A stretch of DNA of 64,000 nt from Lysinibacillus sp. SGAir0095 (GCF_005491425.1 NZ_CP028083.1:1450001-1514000), one strand, 5' to 3'. Numbered from the stretch's first letter, positions 25,533 through 34,891 are shown. The notes: generated by a model not told the origin, from the letters alone. Program-made: numbers and translations.

Positions 25533-26750
25533 ATGGATTTCCCAAATGATGAAGTTGCGCAGAGTAAAGAAGATCTAGAAGATAAAAAAATTAGCATGGT
25601 GATCCTGTCCTCCACTGTTATACTTACGGTTCAATTTTTCCTATTAATCTCATTTGATCTCATGGATTCCTCGCTGGGGTCAATGGTACAAACCCTTTCA
25701 AAGGGACTGGTAGGCATACTTTTACTGTATACGTTTCCGATTATCCTAAAAAGAAGTTTGGGGCTTTTTATCGTCGTATACTATATTGCTATTTTGATAT
25801 TTTCACTTCATTACTTATTGTTTCCACAAAATCAGGAGTACATGTCAGATTTGATTTTTCCATTTTTCTTCATGTGCCTACCGATTTTTATTTACTCGCG
25901 GAGCTTAGAAAATTGGGGGATTTTTAAGCAAACAATGACCAAGGCAAGTGTAATCATCTTCGTGCTGGGGCTTATTCTTGGAATTCAAATTGTTTCAGGA
26001 GCAGCATCGGTAGGTGATTACAGCATGACGTTAAGCTATTATTTGTTGTTGCCGTCCATTATTTTTGTCGATAAACTACTAGATCAATTTTCGATAAGCT
26101 CTCTCGTTGTTTCGGTCCTTTCGATTGTTATTATTTTATCGATAGGCTCGAGAGGAGCTATCATGTGCATTGGTGTATTTGTTTTGTTGAAGCTGATTAA
26201 GCCAAATGCTGAAATTCCTTTAACTAAATCGAGAGTATTTCTCTATATTGTTTTATTGGTCTCTACTAGTTTGATCTTGCTTAATTTTAAAAGTATCTTA
26301 CTTTCTATAGATAATTTACTCGGAGAATACGGGATTCATAGTCGGAGTATCAGGCTGTTCCTTGCGCCGGAAGTGAGTTTGAGTGGGCGAGAGGGGATTT
26401 ACGAGAAGGTGCTGGCTGCCATCGGAGAACATCCTATCCTAGGAATCGGACTCGCTGGCGATCGCCAAATTACGAATGGGGTTTATGCCCATAACCTTCT
26501 ACTAGAGGTACTTATAAATTTTGGAGTTGTACTTGGATCGCTCCTCATTGTTTTTTTACTCGTTATCATGCTAAAAACGTTATTCGTCAGGGACCTGAAA
26601 GTATACAATATGTTGATAATGTGGATTAGCATAGGTCTAGTGAGTTTGTTTGTCAGTGGGTCTTATTTAACGGAACTCAATTTTTGGATTTTTCTTGGGT
26701 TGATATTGAGCTATTACAAACAAAAGAGTTATCGAAAAACTAGACAATGA
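25533..26750 (+). CDS. O-antigen polymerase/ligase-like membrane protein (Wzy)
   Basis: The 405-residue protein has about ten membrane helices and the long external loop typical of Wzy/WaaL proteins (SGREGIYEKVLAAIGEHPIL, then GIGLAGDRQITNGVYAHNLL), with the HN motif near the loop end. It is expected to link repeat units outside the membrane. A GGTGGAGG ribosome site precedes the ATG. Confidence 0.85.
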   Translation: MDFPNDEVAQSKEDLEDKKISMVILSSTVILTVQFFLLISFDLMDSSLGSMVQTLSKGLVGILLLYTFPIILKRSLGLFIVVYYIAILIFSLHYLLFPQNQEYMSDLIFPFFFMCLPIFIYSRSLENWGIFKQTMTKASVIIFVLGLILGIQIVSGAASVGDYSMTLSYYLLLPSIIFVDKLLDQFSISSLVVSVLSIVIILSIGSRGAIMCIGVFVLLKLIKPNAEIPLTKSRVFLYIVLLVSTSLILLNFKSILLSIDNLLGEYGIHSRSIRLFLAPEVSLSGREGIYEKVLAAIGEHPILGIGLAGDRQITNGVYAHNLLLEVLINFGVVLGSLLIVFLLVIMLKTLFVRDLKVYNMLIMWISIGLVSLFVSGSYLTELNFWIFLGLILSYYKQKSYRKTRQ

Positions 26751-26802
26751 CCCCATAAGAGTTGAAGTTGTTAAATCTTGAATAGATGCAGGGAGCTCGC
26801 AA

Positions 26803-28008
26803 ATGAGTAAAAAAAAGTTTTTGCTCGATTCCTTACTAAATATTATTAGTATGGCCATTCCAATCATGGTACTTCAATTGTTTACCCTTCCGTCGATAGG
26901 AAGGGATTTAGGAAGCGAACAATATGGCATTGTCGTCACTTTCATCAGTCTATTTACGGTAGTTAGTTTTCCTTTCGGGAATGTGTTGAACAATGTTCGG
27001 CTGCTTTTGGATCACGAATACACAAAGAAAAAGTATTCAGGTGATTTTAATATCCTATTAGTGAGCAGTTTAGTCATAAGTACCATCATGCTTATAATAG
27101 GAACCATTTATTATGATGGGCATTTTTCAATGGGAAGTATCTTGTTCATCGTCATTATCGGTGCATTGAATCTAGCAAGAGAATACTTGTCAGTCAGTTT
27201 TCGATTGCAGTTAAATTACAGATTGATCTTGATGAATAATGTCATGTTAAGTATTGGCTACTTCCTTGGTACAATTCTTTTTCAGTATATGGAAATATGG
27301 CAATTCGTATTTGTTGCCGGATATGGGTTGAGTCTAATTCATATCGTTATACATACGAACTTATATATGGAACCACTTAAATTTACAGCACTTTTCAAAT
27401 CCACTACCTATAAAAGTATCATACTACTTTGTTCCTCCTTATTAAGAAATGTTCTATCTTATGCAGACAAACTTCTCCTATTTCCTTTACTTGGTCCAAC
27501 GGCAGTAACGATTTATTATACGGCAACAATTGTTAGCAAAATTATGTTAATGGCCATTACACCCATCAATGGGGTGATATTGAGTTACATAGCCAGAATG
27601 GAAAAAATCAATCTCAGAACATTTATTTCTATTATCGTCATGACAGGGTTCATCGGAATGATCGGCTATATGATCACCATATTCGTAAGCCCATTTGTTT
27701 TAAATACTTTCTATACGAGTTGGGCAGCAGAATCATTGAAATATATTTATATAACTACAGCTATTGGCATCGTCGAGATGATTATTTCGGTCATCAATCC
27801 TTTTATCCTGAAATTTAACGATATCAATTGGCAGATTCTGATCAATGGATCCAATATTGTCGTTTATACGATTAGTACATTTCTCTTGTTTAGGGAATAT
27901 GGCTTAATGGGGTTCTGTATAGGGATTTTCATCTCAAGCACTTATCAATTACTGTTTATGATCGGCATCTTCATTGTTAGTAATAGACGAAAAAATCTGG
28001 CTAACTAA
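26803..28008 (+). CDS. Polysaccharide flippase (Wzx-like)
   Basis: The 401-residue protein has about twelve membrane helices and the typical Wzx opening (SLLNIISMAIPIMVLQLFTL, then DLGSEQYGIVV). Charged residues lie inside the first helices. It moves the lipid-linked repeat unit across the membrane. It is adjacent to the polymerase, as in Wzy-dependent loci. Confidence 0.85.
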   Translation: MSKKKFLLDSLLNIISMAIPIMVLQLFTLPSIGRDLGSEQYGIVVTFISLFTVVSFPFGNVLNNVRLLLDHEYTKKKYSGDFNILLVSSLVISTIMLIIGTIYYDGHFSMGSILFIVIIGALNLAREYLSVSFRLQLNYRLILMNNVMLSIGYFLGTILFQYMEIWQFVFVAGYGLSLIHIVIHTNLYMEPLKFTALFKSTTYKSIILLCSSLLRNVLSYADKLLLFPLLGPTAVTIYYTATIVSKIMLMAITPINGVILSYIARMEKINLRTFISIIVMTGFIGMIGYMITIFVSPFVLNTFYTSWAAESLKYIYITTAIGIVEMIISVINPFILKFNDINWQILINGSNIVVYTISTFLLFREYGLMGFCIGIFISSTYQLLFMIGIFIVSNRRKNLAN

Positions 28009-28136
28009 GTGGAATTAAGAGTGACTTTGTGGAGTGTAAGATTTTAAGCGAGATTGTTGATAAGTCGATTGGTTCTAACGGCTTTCAATATGTGAATATA
28101 CTATAAATCAAGAAACGAGATTCGGGAGATGAGTAA

Positions 28137-28853
28137 ATGAATGGAACGCTTGATTTCAAAAGAATACTAAAAATATTAACCAGGCGTTTATTTCTTATAA
28201 TTTCCTTCCTATTCATTTCAGTAGCGATGGCAATTGTTGTAAGTTTTTATGTACTGAAGCCGATTTATCAAGCAGAAACACAAATATTAGTGAACCAAAA
28301 GAATACCGGTGAAGAAGCCTACTCCTGGTCAGTGTTAGAAACGGATTTGCAATTGATAGATACGTATAATGTCATTATTAAAAGTCCCGTCATTGTAAAT
28401 AAGGTGATTGAAAAGCTGGATTTAAAAATGACACCAGACCAGTTATCTGGACAAATTTACGTCTCGAATGAAGAGAATTCAAAGGTTCTCACGATTAGCG
28501 TGGAAGACTTAGATTCTACTCAGGCAGCCGAAATCGCGAATACTGTTGCCAATGTGTTTAAAGAAGAAATTCCCAATCTCATGAATGTTGATAATATCAC
28601 GATATTAGCGGTTGCTGGTGAAAATGCTAGCCCTGTAAAACCAAATAAACCGTTGAACATAGCAATCTCGGGAGTCATTGGTTTATTGCTGGGAATTGGA
28701 TTGGCCTTTCTACTAGAATTTTTCGATAACACAGTGAAAAGCGAGAATGATATAGATGAAATTTTGGCACTACCAATTATGGGAATCGTAAGTTCAATCT
28801 CAGACAAAGAGTATGACCGATCCTTACCATCTCGATTGACGAGGGGGAATTAG
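28137..28853 (+). CDS. Wzz/CapA-type chain-length regulator and kinase activator
   Basis: The 238-residue protein has two membrane helices (about 18-40 and 174-194) flanking an extracellular domain. The proline-rich stretch SPVKPNKPLNIAISGVIG before the second helix is typical of Gram-positive YveK/CapA proteins. The cytosolic tail after the second helix activates the adjacent tyrosine kinase. The stop codon directly precedes the kinase ATG. Confidence 0.9.
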   Translation: MNGTLDFKRILKILTRRLFLIISFLFISVAMAIVVSFYVLKPIYQAETQILVNQKNTGEEAYSWSVLETDLQLIDTYNVIIKSPVIVNKVIEKLDLKMTPDQLSGQIYVSNEENSKVLTISVEDLDSTQAAEIANTVANVFKEEIPNLMNVDNITILAVAGENASPVKPNKPLNIAISGVIGLLLGIGLAFLLEFFDNTVKSENDIDEILALPIMGIVSSISDKEYDRSLPSRLTRGN

Positions 28854-29549
28854 ATGCCTTTAAGAAAAAAAGAGAAGTCCAACAAAACGAAAATAGGAAG
28901 AAAATTGATTGCCAATGCAAATCCGAAGTCCATTATTTCTGAACAGTTTCGAACGATTCGAACAAACATAGAATTTTCAATGCCTGAACAGGATATAAAA
29001 ACGATTTTGGTTACTTCATCCATTCCTGGGGAAGGCAAAACAACGAATGCGGCTAATTTGGGCATTGTTTTTGCTCAAGAAGGCAAAAAAGTATTGATAA
29101 TCGATGCTGATATGAGAAGACCAACATTACACCATACCTTTGAAATTATGAATATAGTCGGCTTATCCAATCTATTAGCTAGACGAAGCAATTTACAAAA
29201 TGCGGTTCAACTTACGACGATCAAGAACCTACATGTACTCCCAAGCGGCCCGATTCCGCCAAATCCTTCTGAATTGCTTTCTTCAAGGAATTTGGACGAC
29301 TTTATCAATGAAGTCAAAAATGAATATGAAATCGTCATCTTTGATGCTCCTCCATTATTGTCCGTCACGGATGCTCAGATTGTAGCAAATAAATGTGATG
29401 GCACTTTGCTGGTGGTGAATACAGGCACAGTTGAAAAGAGTGAAGTAGTGAAAGCGAAAGCAAATCTTGAAGCAGTGCATGCCAAAATTTTAGGGGTCGT
29501 ATTGAATAACTATAAACTGGGGAAGAAAAAAGGCTACTATTATTATTAA
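28854..29549 (+). CDS. Tyrosine-protein kinase of the CapB/CpsD/YwqD type
   Basis: The 231-residue BY-kinase has Walker A (SSIPGEGKTTNAANLG), Walker A' (LIIDADMRRPTLH) and Walker B (IVIFDAPPLL), and ends in an autophosphorylated-type tyrosine cluster, GYYYY. With the neighbouring modulator it controls chain length and flux. No cognate low-molecular-weight or PHP-type tyrosine phosphatase gene is present in the window. The pair stands at the end of the locus, whereas in many Gram-positive loci it comes first. Confidence 0.92.
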   Translation: MPLRKKEKSNKTKIGRKLIANANPKSIISEQFRTIRTNIEFSMPEQDIKTILVTSSIPGEGKTTNAANLGIVFAQEGKKVLIIDADMRRPTLHHTFEIMNIVGLSNLLARRSNLQNAVQLTTIKNLHVLPSGPIPPNPSELLSSRNLDDFINEVKNEYEIVIFDAPPLLSVTDAQIVANKCDGTLLVVNTGTVEKSEVVKAKANLEAVHAKILGVVLNNYKLGKKKGYYYY

Positions 29550-29600
29550 TTTTTTATCAAGATGGCAACGGCGCATTTCCTTTGGGATTTGCGTTTTATT

Positions 29601-29630
29601 TTGCTCTTTTGTAAAGCTTGGTGGTAAAAT
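29601..29630 (+). promoter_or_regulatory. Candidate sigma-A promoter for ymdB
   Basis: TTGCTC (29601-29606) and TAAAAT (29625-29630) are 18 bp apart, 35 bp before the ATG. A weak hairpin around 29570-29590 (CGCATTTCC / GGATTTGCG) followed by TTTTATTTT may end the polysaccharide operon just upstream. Confidence 0.5.
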
Positions 29631-29664
29631 GGGGATTGTATTTATAGAAAGTAGGTCTAACTAG

Positions 29665-30462
29665 ATGAAAGTTATTTTTATTGGGGACATTGTCGGGTCG
29701 ATTGGCCGTGAAGCGGTTGAAAAATATCTGCCTCGTTTAAAAAGAAAATATGCGGCAGATGTCGTGATTGCCAATGGTGAAAATGCGGCAGCGGGTCGCG
29801 GGATTACACAAAAGATTTACCAGCAACTGTTGCAAGTTGGTGTGGATGTCATCACGATGGGGAACCACACTTGGGATAATAAAGACATTTTCGAATTTAT
29901 CGATGATGCAGATTATTTGATACGCCCTGCGAACTTTTCGGAGGAGGCACCTGGTAAAGGGATGGTGCAAATCTCGAAGAATGGTGTGACATTGTCGGTG
30001 ATTAATTTACATGGTCGTGTCTTCTTGCCGCCTCACGAGGATCCATTTGCAGTTGCAGATCAGCTGGTTGCTGAAGCGCGCAAAACATCGCCATTAGTAT
30101 TTGTCGACTTCCACGCAGAAGTAACAAGTGAAAAGATTGCGCTCGGCTGGCACCTAGATGGTCGTGTATCAGCAGTCGTTGGGACACATACACATGTCCA
30201 AACTGCCGATAGTCGAATCTATCCAGGTGGGACTGCCTATATAACGGATGTTGGAATGACAGGTCCGTACGATGAAATTTTAGGTATGAAAAAAGAAAGT
30301 GTCATCTACAAATTCCAAACAAATATGCCATCCCGTTTCGAAGTCCCAAAAGAAGGACGCGAAGTATTAAGCGGCTTCTTTGTTGAAATCGATGACAAAA
30401 CAGGAAAAGCGTTGCACTGCGAACGCATTTACATCAATGCCGATTACCCGTTTCAAGGGTAA
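29665..30462 (+). CDS. ymdB: YmdB metallophosphoesterase (2',3'-cyclic nucleotide phosphodiesterase)
   Basis: The 265-residue protein matches YmdB throughout: FIGDIVGSIGREAVEKYLP, ANGENAAAGRGITQ, TMGNHTWDNKDIFEFID, VDFHAEVTSEKIALGWHLDG and VVGTHTHVQTAD hold the metal ligands of this two-iron phosphodiesterase. In B. subtilis it affects biofilm gene expression and late adaptive behaviour. The next gene is spoVS, as in B. subtilis. Here the upstream neighbour is the polysaccharide operon, where rny would be expected. Confidence 0.95.
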   Translation: MKVIFIGDIVGSIGREAVEKYLPRLKRKYAADVVIANGENAAAGRGITQKIYQQLLQVGVDVITMGNHTWDNKDIFEFIDDADYLIRPANFSEEAPGKGMVQISKNGVTLSVINLHGRVFLPPHEDPFAVADQLVAEARKTSPLVFVDFHAEVTSEKIALGWHLDGRVSAVVGTHTHVQTADSRIYPGGTAYITDVGMTGPYDEILGMKKESVIYKFQTNMPSRFEVPKEGREVLSGFFVEIDDKTGKALHCERIYINADYPFQG

Positions 30463-30470
30463 TCGTGTAG

Positions 30471-30498
30471 CCCGCCAACTCATGTTGGTGGGTTTTTT
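30471..30498 (+). terminator. Intrinsic terminator of ymdB
   Basis: CCCGCCAAC-tcat-GTTGGTGGG is a perfect 9-bp stem followed by six T. Confidence 0.9.
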
Positions 30499-30587
30499 GG
30501 TGCACGAAATTTATAGTTGTTAGGTGGATTTGGTATCTTTATGAGAAATTTATTATTTTTTTATTGGAATAACACTTGGATTTTTCA

Positions 30588-30704
30588 AGTGTCGGGATTA
30601 TCGCTAGAAGTGTCGGGATTTTAAGAAAAAGTGTGAGGTTTATTGCTCAAAGTGGCTGGATTAATTCAAAAAGTCGCTGGATTATTTTTAGAAAGGTTGA
30701 ATAT
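30588..30704 (+). repeat. 21-bp phased intergenic repeat, tract A (five to six units)
   Basis: Units beginning AGTGTC or AGTGGC start at 30588, 30609, 30630, 30651 and 30672, an exact 21-bp step, with a decayed sixth unit near 30693. The shared core is AGTGkCkGGATT; the remaining 9 bases vary and are A/T-rich. The tract lies between the ymdB terminator and spoVS. Stops occur in all frames, so it is not coding. Confidence 0.85.
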
Positions 30705-31019
30705 TTATTCAAAATCTTTCTCTGAATCTTATTTTAGAAACATACTAGATTGAAATTTATCAAGAAGTCATTCAACCGATACTTGTGTCCATTCTAAAGC
30801 ATTCAATTCTTCCCCTTATTAAGAAAAATTTCGCACCAATCTAGAAATCAAAAAAAATAAATGGTTTTGCCGTCCAAATTGGACTAGTTGCGATTCTATT
30901 TTGCTTGGTAGCATCATAAAATGTGATACGGACACTAAGTTGAAGTCCTTTGAATGAACGCCCACTAATTCGAATGCTTCATTCAACATCTAATATAGCA
31001 AACATGGGGAGGAATAAAT
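30705..31019. other. Gap before spoVS, promoter not resolved
   Basis: spoVS is sigma-H dependent in B. subtilis. Two GAAT-containing stretches near 30950 and 30980 could be sigma-H -10 elements, but no AGGA-type -35 lies at the right distance. A strong GGGGAGG ribosome site precedes the GTG start. Confidence 0.35.
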
Positions 31020-31286
31020 GTGGATTCATTAAAAGTATCGTCTCGCTCTAATCCAAATTCTGTTGCAGGTGCGCTTGTTGCTGTTATTCGTGAGCAAGGG
31101 TATGCAGAAATGCAAGCTGTAGGTGCAGGTGCATTAAATCAAGCAGTAAAGGCAGTTGCGATTGCACGTGGTTTCGTCGCTCCAAGTGGCACGGACCTAA
31201 TTTGTGCACCCGCGTTCGCAGATATTACTATCGCTGGTGAGGATCGTACGGCATTAAAGTTAGTCGTTGAAAAAAGAAATCGATAA
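31020..31286 (+). CDS. spoVS: Stage V sporulation protein S
   Basis: The 88-residue protein is nearly colinear with B. subtilis SpoVS, including VSSRSNPNSVAGALVAVIRE, AVGAGALNQAVKAVAIARGF and PSGTDLICAPAF. It is an Alba-fold protein that binds nucleic acid and is needed for spore coat and core maturation. It starts with GTG; the overlapping ATG two bases earlier is out of frame and stops after four codons. Confidence 0.97.
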   Translation: MDSLKVSSRSNPNSVAGALVAVIREQGYAEMQAVGAGALNQAVKAVAIARGFVAPSGTDLICAPAFADITIAGEDRTALKLVVEKRNR

Positions 31287-31297
31287 GTAAAGTTAAG

Positions 31298-31338
31298 GCT
31301 CTTACTAATCAGCAAAAGCTGGTGGGTAAGAGCTTTTT
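31298..31338 (+). terminator. Intrinsic terminator of spoVS
   Basis: GCTCTTAC pairs with GTAAGAGC, with an inner CAGC-aaaa-GCTG stem, followed by TTTTT. Confidence 0.85.
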
Positions 31339-31958
31339 AGTTTAACAAAGTAAGAGATATCATTCTACGTACTTATATATTGGAAAACCATTTTTTTATC
31401 TTTTTATTATTGTGAAATTACCAAAAAAGTTAGGAATACTATGATGCATACTATATTTAGAACATAAATGTAAAACTATCTATTATTGGGAGATAACATT
31501 TTTTGAAAGATGAAATTATTTTAGTGATTTATGAGAATTTTAGAAATTTTATTATTAATGAATAGTATATTCACATCGATTTAATATTATGGTATTTTAT
31601 AAGAGTTCTAAATATATATTTTAAATGTTACTTTTAAGCTGAATGATTAAATGTGATAGGTATCTACAATGTTTAATTTGAAAGTTTAAAAAAATTTACA
31701 ATTTTTATAGGTATTAATTACCAGGTCTATTTAATGATTTATATTAGTGCGGAAGATAAAGGGTGTAGGAAGAAAGGGTGAAGTGTCTTAAATATAGTAG
31801 TCTAATGAACTAATAATCTAAGTTGAAGAGACTAATCGTCTTAGAAGGTGTTAGCTCCCAGTTAATTTAGGAGAGATTTTTCATAAAGGTCACAAATTTA
31901 TTAATATACAAACGTATTCATCGTATTCAGTTACAAAAAAAGATAAATGGGGTAAAGT
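31339..31958. other. 620-bp very AT-rich gap upstream of the chemoreceptor
   Basis: No open frame with a ribosome site was found. The last 200 bp, from about 31745, are more purine-rich and contain a small hairpin (AGAC-taatc-GTCT, about 31831), which may be part of the chemoreceptor leader. No known riboswitch core could be recognised. Confidence 0.4.
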
Positions 31959-33671
31959 ATGAAGCTATTACGAAATTTGAAAATTAAACAAAAATTGATC
32001 GTACTAATTATTATCAGCACACTTTCTTTAGGGAGTGTCGGCTATTTAGGCCTCTATTACATAAATAATATGGCGGAAAAGTCAGAAATCATGTATGGCG
32101 ATCTATTGAAGCCTACTGAATCGTTAGGACAAATCTTGACTTTAACTCGAGCAATTGATGCTAATACACTCGAGTTAATGATTACAACGGACGAATCAAG
32201 GAACAAGGAAATCCTTGAAAATATTAATTTGAGAATGGAAGAAATAGATGAAGAAATCTCTAACTTTGGAAATTCTCAATTACTTCCTGAAGAAGTTGAA
32301 AAATTCGAATCTTATAAACAAAATATGCTAGAACTACGCTTAGTTAGAGATCAGGTTATAGAGCTTGCTCAACAAAATAAAAATGAAGAAGCCTTTGAAT
32401 TGTATAGTAATGAAGTTAGCAAAGAACGAACGGAAATTAATCAACAACTTGACGAGTTAATGTCGTTAAAAATTCAAGGTGCAGAACAAATTGCTACGGA
32501 AAATAAAGAGATTGCAAAAAATACTCAATTAATACTTTTTATTATCATCATTGTATCAATCATAATTTCCATTCTTGTCGGAATGCTCATTACTAGAATC
32601 ATCGTAAAACCTATGGCAAACGTACAAGATTTACTTAAAAAAGCAGAAGAAGGGGACTTTACTGTCAAAGGAACTTATCACTCTAAAGATGAGCTTGGTT
32701 CATTGAATGAGTCTTTCAATAATATGATCAGCGGGTTGCATGTCATTATTAAAACTGTAAGTGAAACCTCTCAACAGGTAGCTGCCTCATCTGAGGAATT
32801 GAGTGCAAGTGCAGAGCAAAGCAGCAGTGCGAGTGAACATATTTCGAATATCATTCAGGAATTGGCTATTGGTTCGGAGAGTCAAGTTCTAAGTGTGGAT
32901 GAAAGTACTTCGGCGATCAAGGGAATGACCAGCAATACGGAACTGATTGCTAGTAATGCAGAAATCGTTTCATCTACTGTCCTGCAAACTTCTAAGATGT
33001 CCAAAGAAGGTAATGAAACGATTGAAAAAGCAATAAAACAGATGAATGACATCAATGAAAATGTAATGAGTTTATCAAATAAAGTAACAGCCCTTAACGA
33101 GCATTCAAAAGAGATTGGAAATATTAATGAGGTCATTACAGATATTGCTGCTCAGACGAATTTGCTAGCCTTAAATGCAGCAATCGAAGCTGCACGTGCC
33201 GGGGAGTATGGAAGGGGATTCTCCGTTGTTGCGGACGAAGTAAGAAAGCTGGCAGAACAGTCTGCAAGTTCAGCAGAACAAATTGCTAGCATCATTACAA
33301 TTATTCAAAGAGAGAACCATCATACGCTTGATTCCATGAAAACGACTACCCATACGGTTAGAGAAGGGCTGGATGTTGTTCAAGAAGCAGGAAAAGCATT
33401 TAGAGAAATCGGGAAGTCGATTCAAGAAGTTGTAGCTCAGATTCAAGGCGTCACAGCAGCGGTCCAGCAACTATCCATGGGGACTAAACAAGTAAACCAA
33501 TCGATGGAGACAGTAAGTTCTGTTGCTGAAACCTCAGCATCGGCAACTCAAAATGTTTCCGCAGCGACGCAAGAACAATTAGCTTCAATGGAAGAGATTT
33601 CAGCTTCCTCTACAGCATTAGCAAAAATGGCAGAAGATCTGCAGGACCTGATTATTCGTTTTAAAATATAA
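31959..33671 (+). CDS. Methyl-accepting chemotaxis protein with four-helix-bundle sensor
   Basis: The 570-residue receptor has two membrane helices (about 13-33 and 189-211) around an extracellular helical ligand domain, then HAMP ([20 protein letters not shown]), methylation helices rich in Glu/Gln/Ser pairs, and the highly conserved signalling tip [17 protein letters not shown]. It feeds ligand binding into CheA/CheW. A GGGG ribosome site precedes the ATG. Ligand unknown. It is monocistronic, closed by a strong terminator. Confidence 0.93.
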   Translation: MKLLRNLKIKQKLIVLIIISTLSLGSVGYLGLYYINNMAEKSEIMYGDLLKPTESLGQILTLTRAIDANTLELMITTDESRNKEILENINLRMEEIDEEISNFGNSQLLPEEVEKFESYKQNMLELRLVRDQVIELAQQNKNEEAFELYSNEVSKERTEINQQLDELMSLKIQGAEQIATENKEIAKNTQLILFIIIIVSIIISILVGMLITRIIVKPMANVQDLLKKAEEGDFTVKGTYHSKDELGSLNESFNNMISGLHVIIKTVSETSQQVAASSEELSASAEQSSSASEHISNIIQELAIGSESQVLSVDESTSAIKGMTSNTELIASNAEIVSSTVLQTSKMSKEGNETIEKAIKQMNDINENVMSLSNKVTALNEHSKEIGNINEVITDIAAQTNLLALNAAIEAARAGEYGRGFSVVADEVRKLAEQSASSAEQIASIITIIQRENHHTLDSMKTTTHTVREGLDVVQEAGKAFREIGKSIQEVVAQIQGVTAAVQQLSMGTKQVNQSMETVSSVAETSASATQNVSAATQEQLASMEEISASSTALAKMAEDLQDLIIRFKI

Positions 33672-33712
33672 GATTGAGTAATTTTAACGGTAGCCTTCTA
33701 TGCATGTAAACG

Positions 33713-33746
33713 AATCACTTCATCGCTTTTGATGAAGTGATTTTTA
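33713..33746 (+). terminator. Intrinsic terminator of the chemoreceptor gene
   Basis: A perfect 12-bp stem (AATCACTTCATC / GATGAAGTGATT) is followed by TTTT. Confidence 0.9.
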
Positions 33747-33796
33747 ATTTTTAACCATATGCACTAACTTTATTCTGAATTTTACGAATTGTATTT

Positions 33797-33829
33797 GAAT
33801 TGTATATGTACCTGGTACATATACAATTC
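33797..33829. repeat. Perfect 33-bp palindrome
   Basis: Sixteen-base arms (GAATTGTATATGTACC and its exact complement) flank a single central T. It lies between the terminators of two convergent genes, has no T-run, and is far longer than a usual operator half-site pair. Confidence 0.7.
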
Positions 33830-33840
33830 ATAAGAACAAA

Positions 33841-33879
33841 AAGCGACACTAGTATCTACACACTAGGTCGCTTATTTTT
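33841..33879 (-). terminator. Bidirectional terminator at the end of the zinc-ribbon gene
   Basis: AAGCGAC(a)CTAGT pairs with ACTAG-GTCGCTT. The minus-strand arm is followed by TTTTTGTTC and the plus-strand arm by ATTTTTAATT. The hairpin touches the stop codon of the minus-strand gene. Confidence 0.75.
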
Positions 33880-34891
33880 AATTAGTCGTATGAATTTCTG
33901 TAATTTGATAATACCCATACTCATCGATAATTACGGTATATTCTTTATTTTTGTTGTAAGTAGTGTTTTCGCCAGCTGCGTTGTAAAAATCAAATTCTTC
34001 GTTTGTTGTGACAATGGCATAGTCCTCCAATATTTCAACATTGGTAATTGTATTGGTCAGGAAGAAAAACTCATAGCCTTGACCTGAAATATCATGAATA
34101 TATTGTTCCAGCTCTAAATAGGCACTGCTGCCAGGTAATACCAAATCTTGAATCCAGTAAAAATCTTCGTAATACAAAGCGTATTCATAATAATCGCGGA
34201 AATAGATGATGAATTCTGATAAGGATTCCTCCTCAAAAAAATATTCATATGTTCCGAAAGTATCTTCCTCATTGTTCCAGAAATCTTCATATTCATCATA
34301 GTAGACATCTTCTTCCCCGACGGATGGATCAGCGTAAAAGAATTCTTCATAGGATCCAAAAACAGTGGCAACCTGGGTTTCGTCCATTGGATTTGTGATC
34401 CAATCATTGATAAGGCTGGCAACTCTGTATAAAGGAATAGCAAATCCAAAACTTGTATTGCTGGTATACAATAGCGAGTTAATGCCGATTACCTCTCCAG
34501 TGGTTGCATCAATTAGGGGACCGCCACTGCTGCCCTCGTCAATTTGCGCATCCACTTGATAAAGGCCTTGTGCTTCATCAGTTAATATCGTAAACACTTT
34601 CGGCATGGATTCTTTAATAATTTGGGTCTTATCTTTATCTTTTTGTGGAATTGAATCGGAAGGATCTGTTTCAATTTTAGTATTATCCTCGGTCACGGTT
34701 TTTTGAGGATTGATAACGGCATTAAAGATGGCAAAACTAATAACGACTGTACTTAGGATGGTTATTAATATGCCCATAATTATCCATGTGCGTTTTGATA
34801 TCATGTTCTCCTTGATATGTTGGCCACAAGACGAGCAAAATTTTGCCTGTTCCTCCAATTTAGACCCGCAATTTGAACAATGCATGATCAC
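33878..34891 (-). CDS. Zinc-ribbon membrane protein with a gutted HtrA-like protease domain
   Basis: Of 337 residues, 5-23 form a zinc ribbon (C5, C8, C19, C22) and about 34-57 a membrane helix. There follows a trypsin/HtrA-like start (PKVFTILTDEAQG) that jumps at about residue 110 straight to the end of such a domain, YQVDAQIDEGSSGGPLIDAT. The Ser-containing GSSGG remains (S122), but the roughly 90 residues carrying the catalytic His and Asp are absent. The last 180 residues look like an acidic, NTF2-like extracellular domain rich in Tyr and Phe. The frame is intact, so an inactive scaffold may be made. The first codon may be GTG at 34891 or ATG six bases later. Confidence 0.8.
   Translation of the reverse strand: MIMHCSNCGSKLEEQAKFCSSCGQHIKENMISKRTWIIMGILITILSTVVISFAIFNAVINPQKTVTEDNTKIETDPSDSIPQKDKDKTQIIKESMPKVFTILTDEAQGLYQVDAQIDEGSSGGPLIDATTGEVIGINSLLYTSNTSFGFAIPLYRVASLINDWITNPMDETQVATVFGSYEEFFYADPSVGEEDVYYDEYEDFWNNEEDTFGTYEYFFEEESLSEFIIYFRDYYEYALYYEDFYWIQDLVLPGSSAYLELEQYIHDISGQGYEFFFLTNTITNVEILEDYAIVTTNEEFDFYNAAGENTTYNKNKEYTVIIDEYGYYQITEIHTTN

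Noticed and set aside
30940-31000. Sigma-H promoter for spoVS
   Set aside because: GAAT elements exist, but no AGGA-type -35 stands 12-14 bp upstream of either.
31339-31958. Riboswitch or structured RNA in the long gap before the chemoreceptor
   Set aside because: No core of a known riboswitch class could be recognised and the only hairpin has a four-base stem.
33800-34087. Plus-strand frame of 95 codons over the 33-bp palindrome and the zinc-ribbon gene
   Set aside because: It starts inside the palindrome, passes through a terminator and is antisense to a supported gene.
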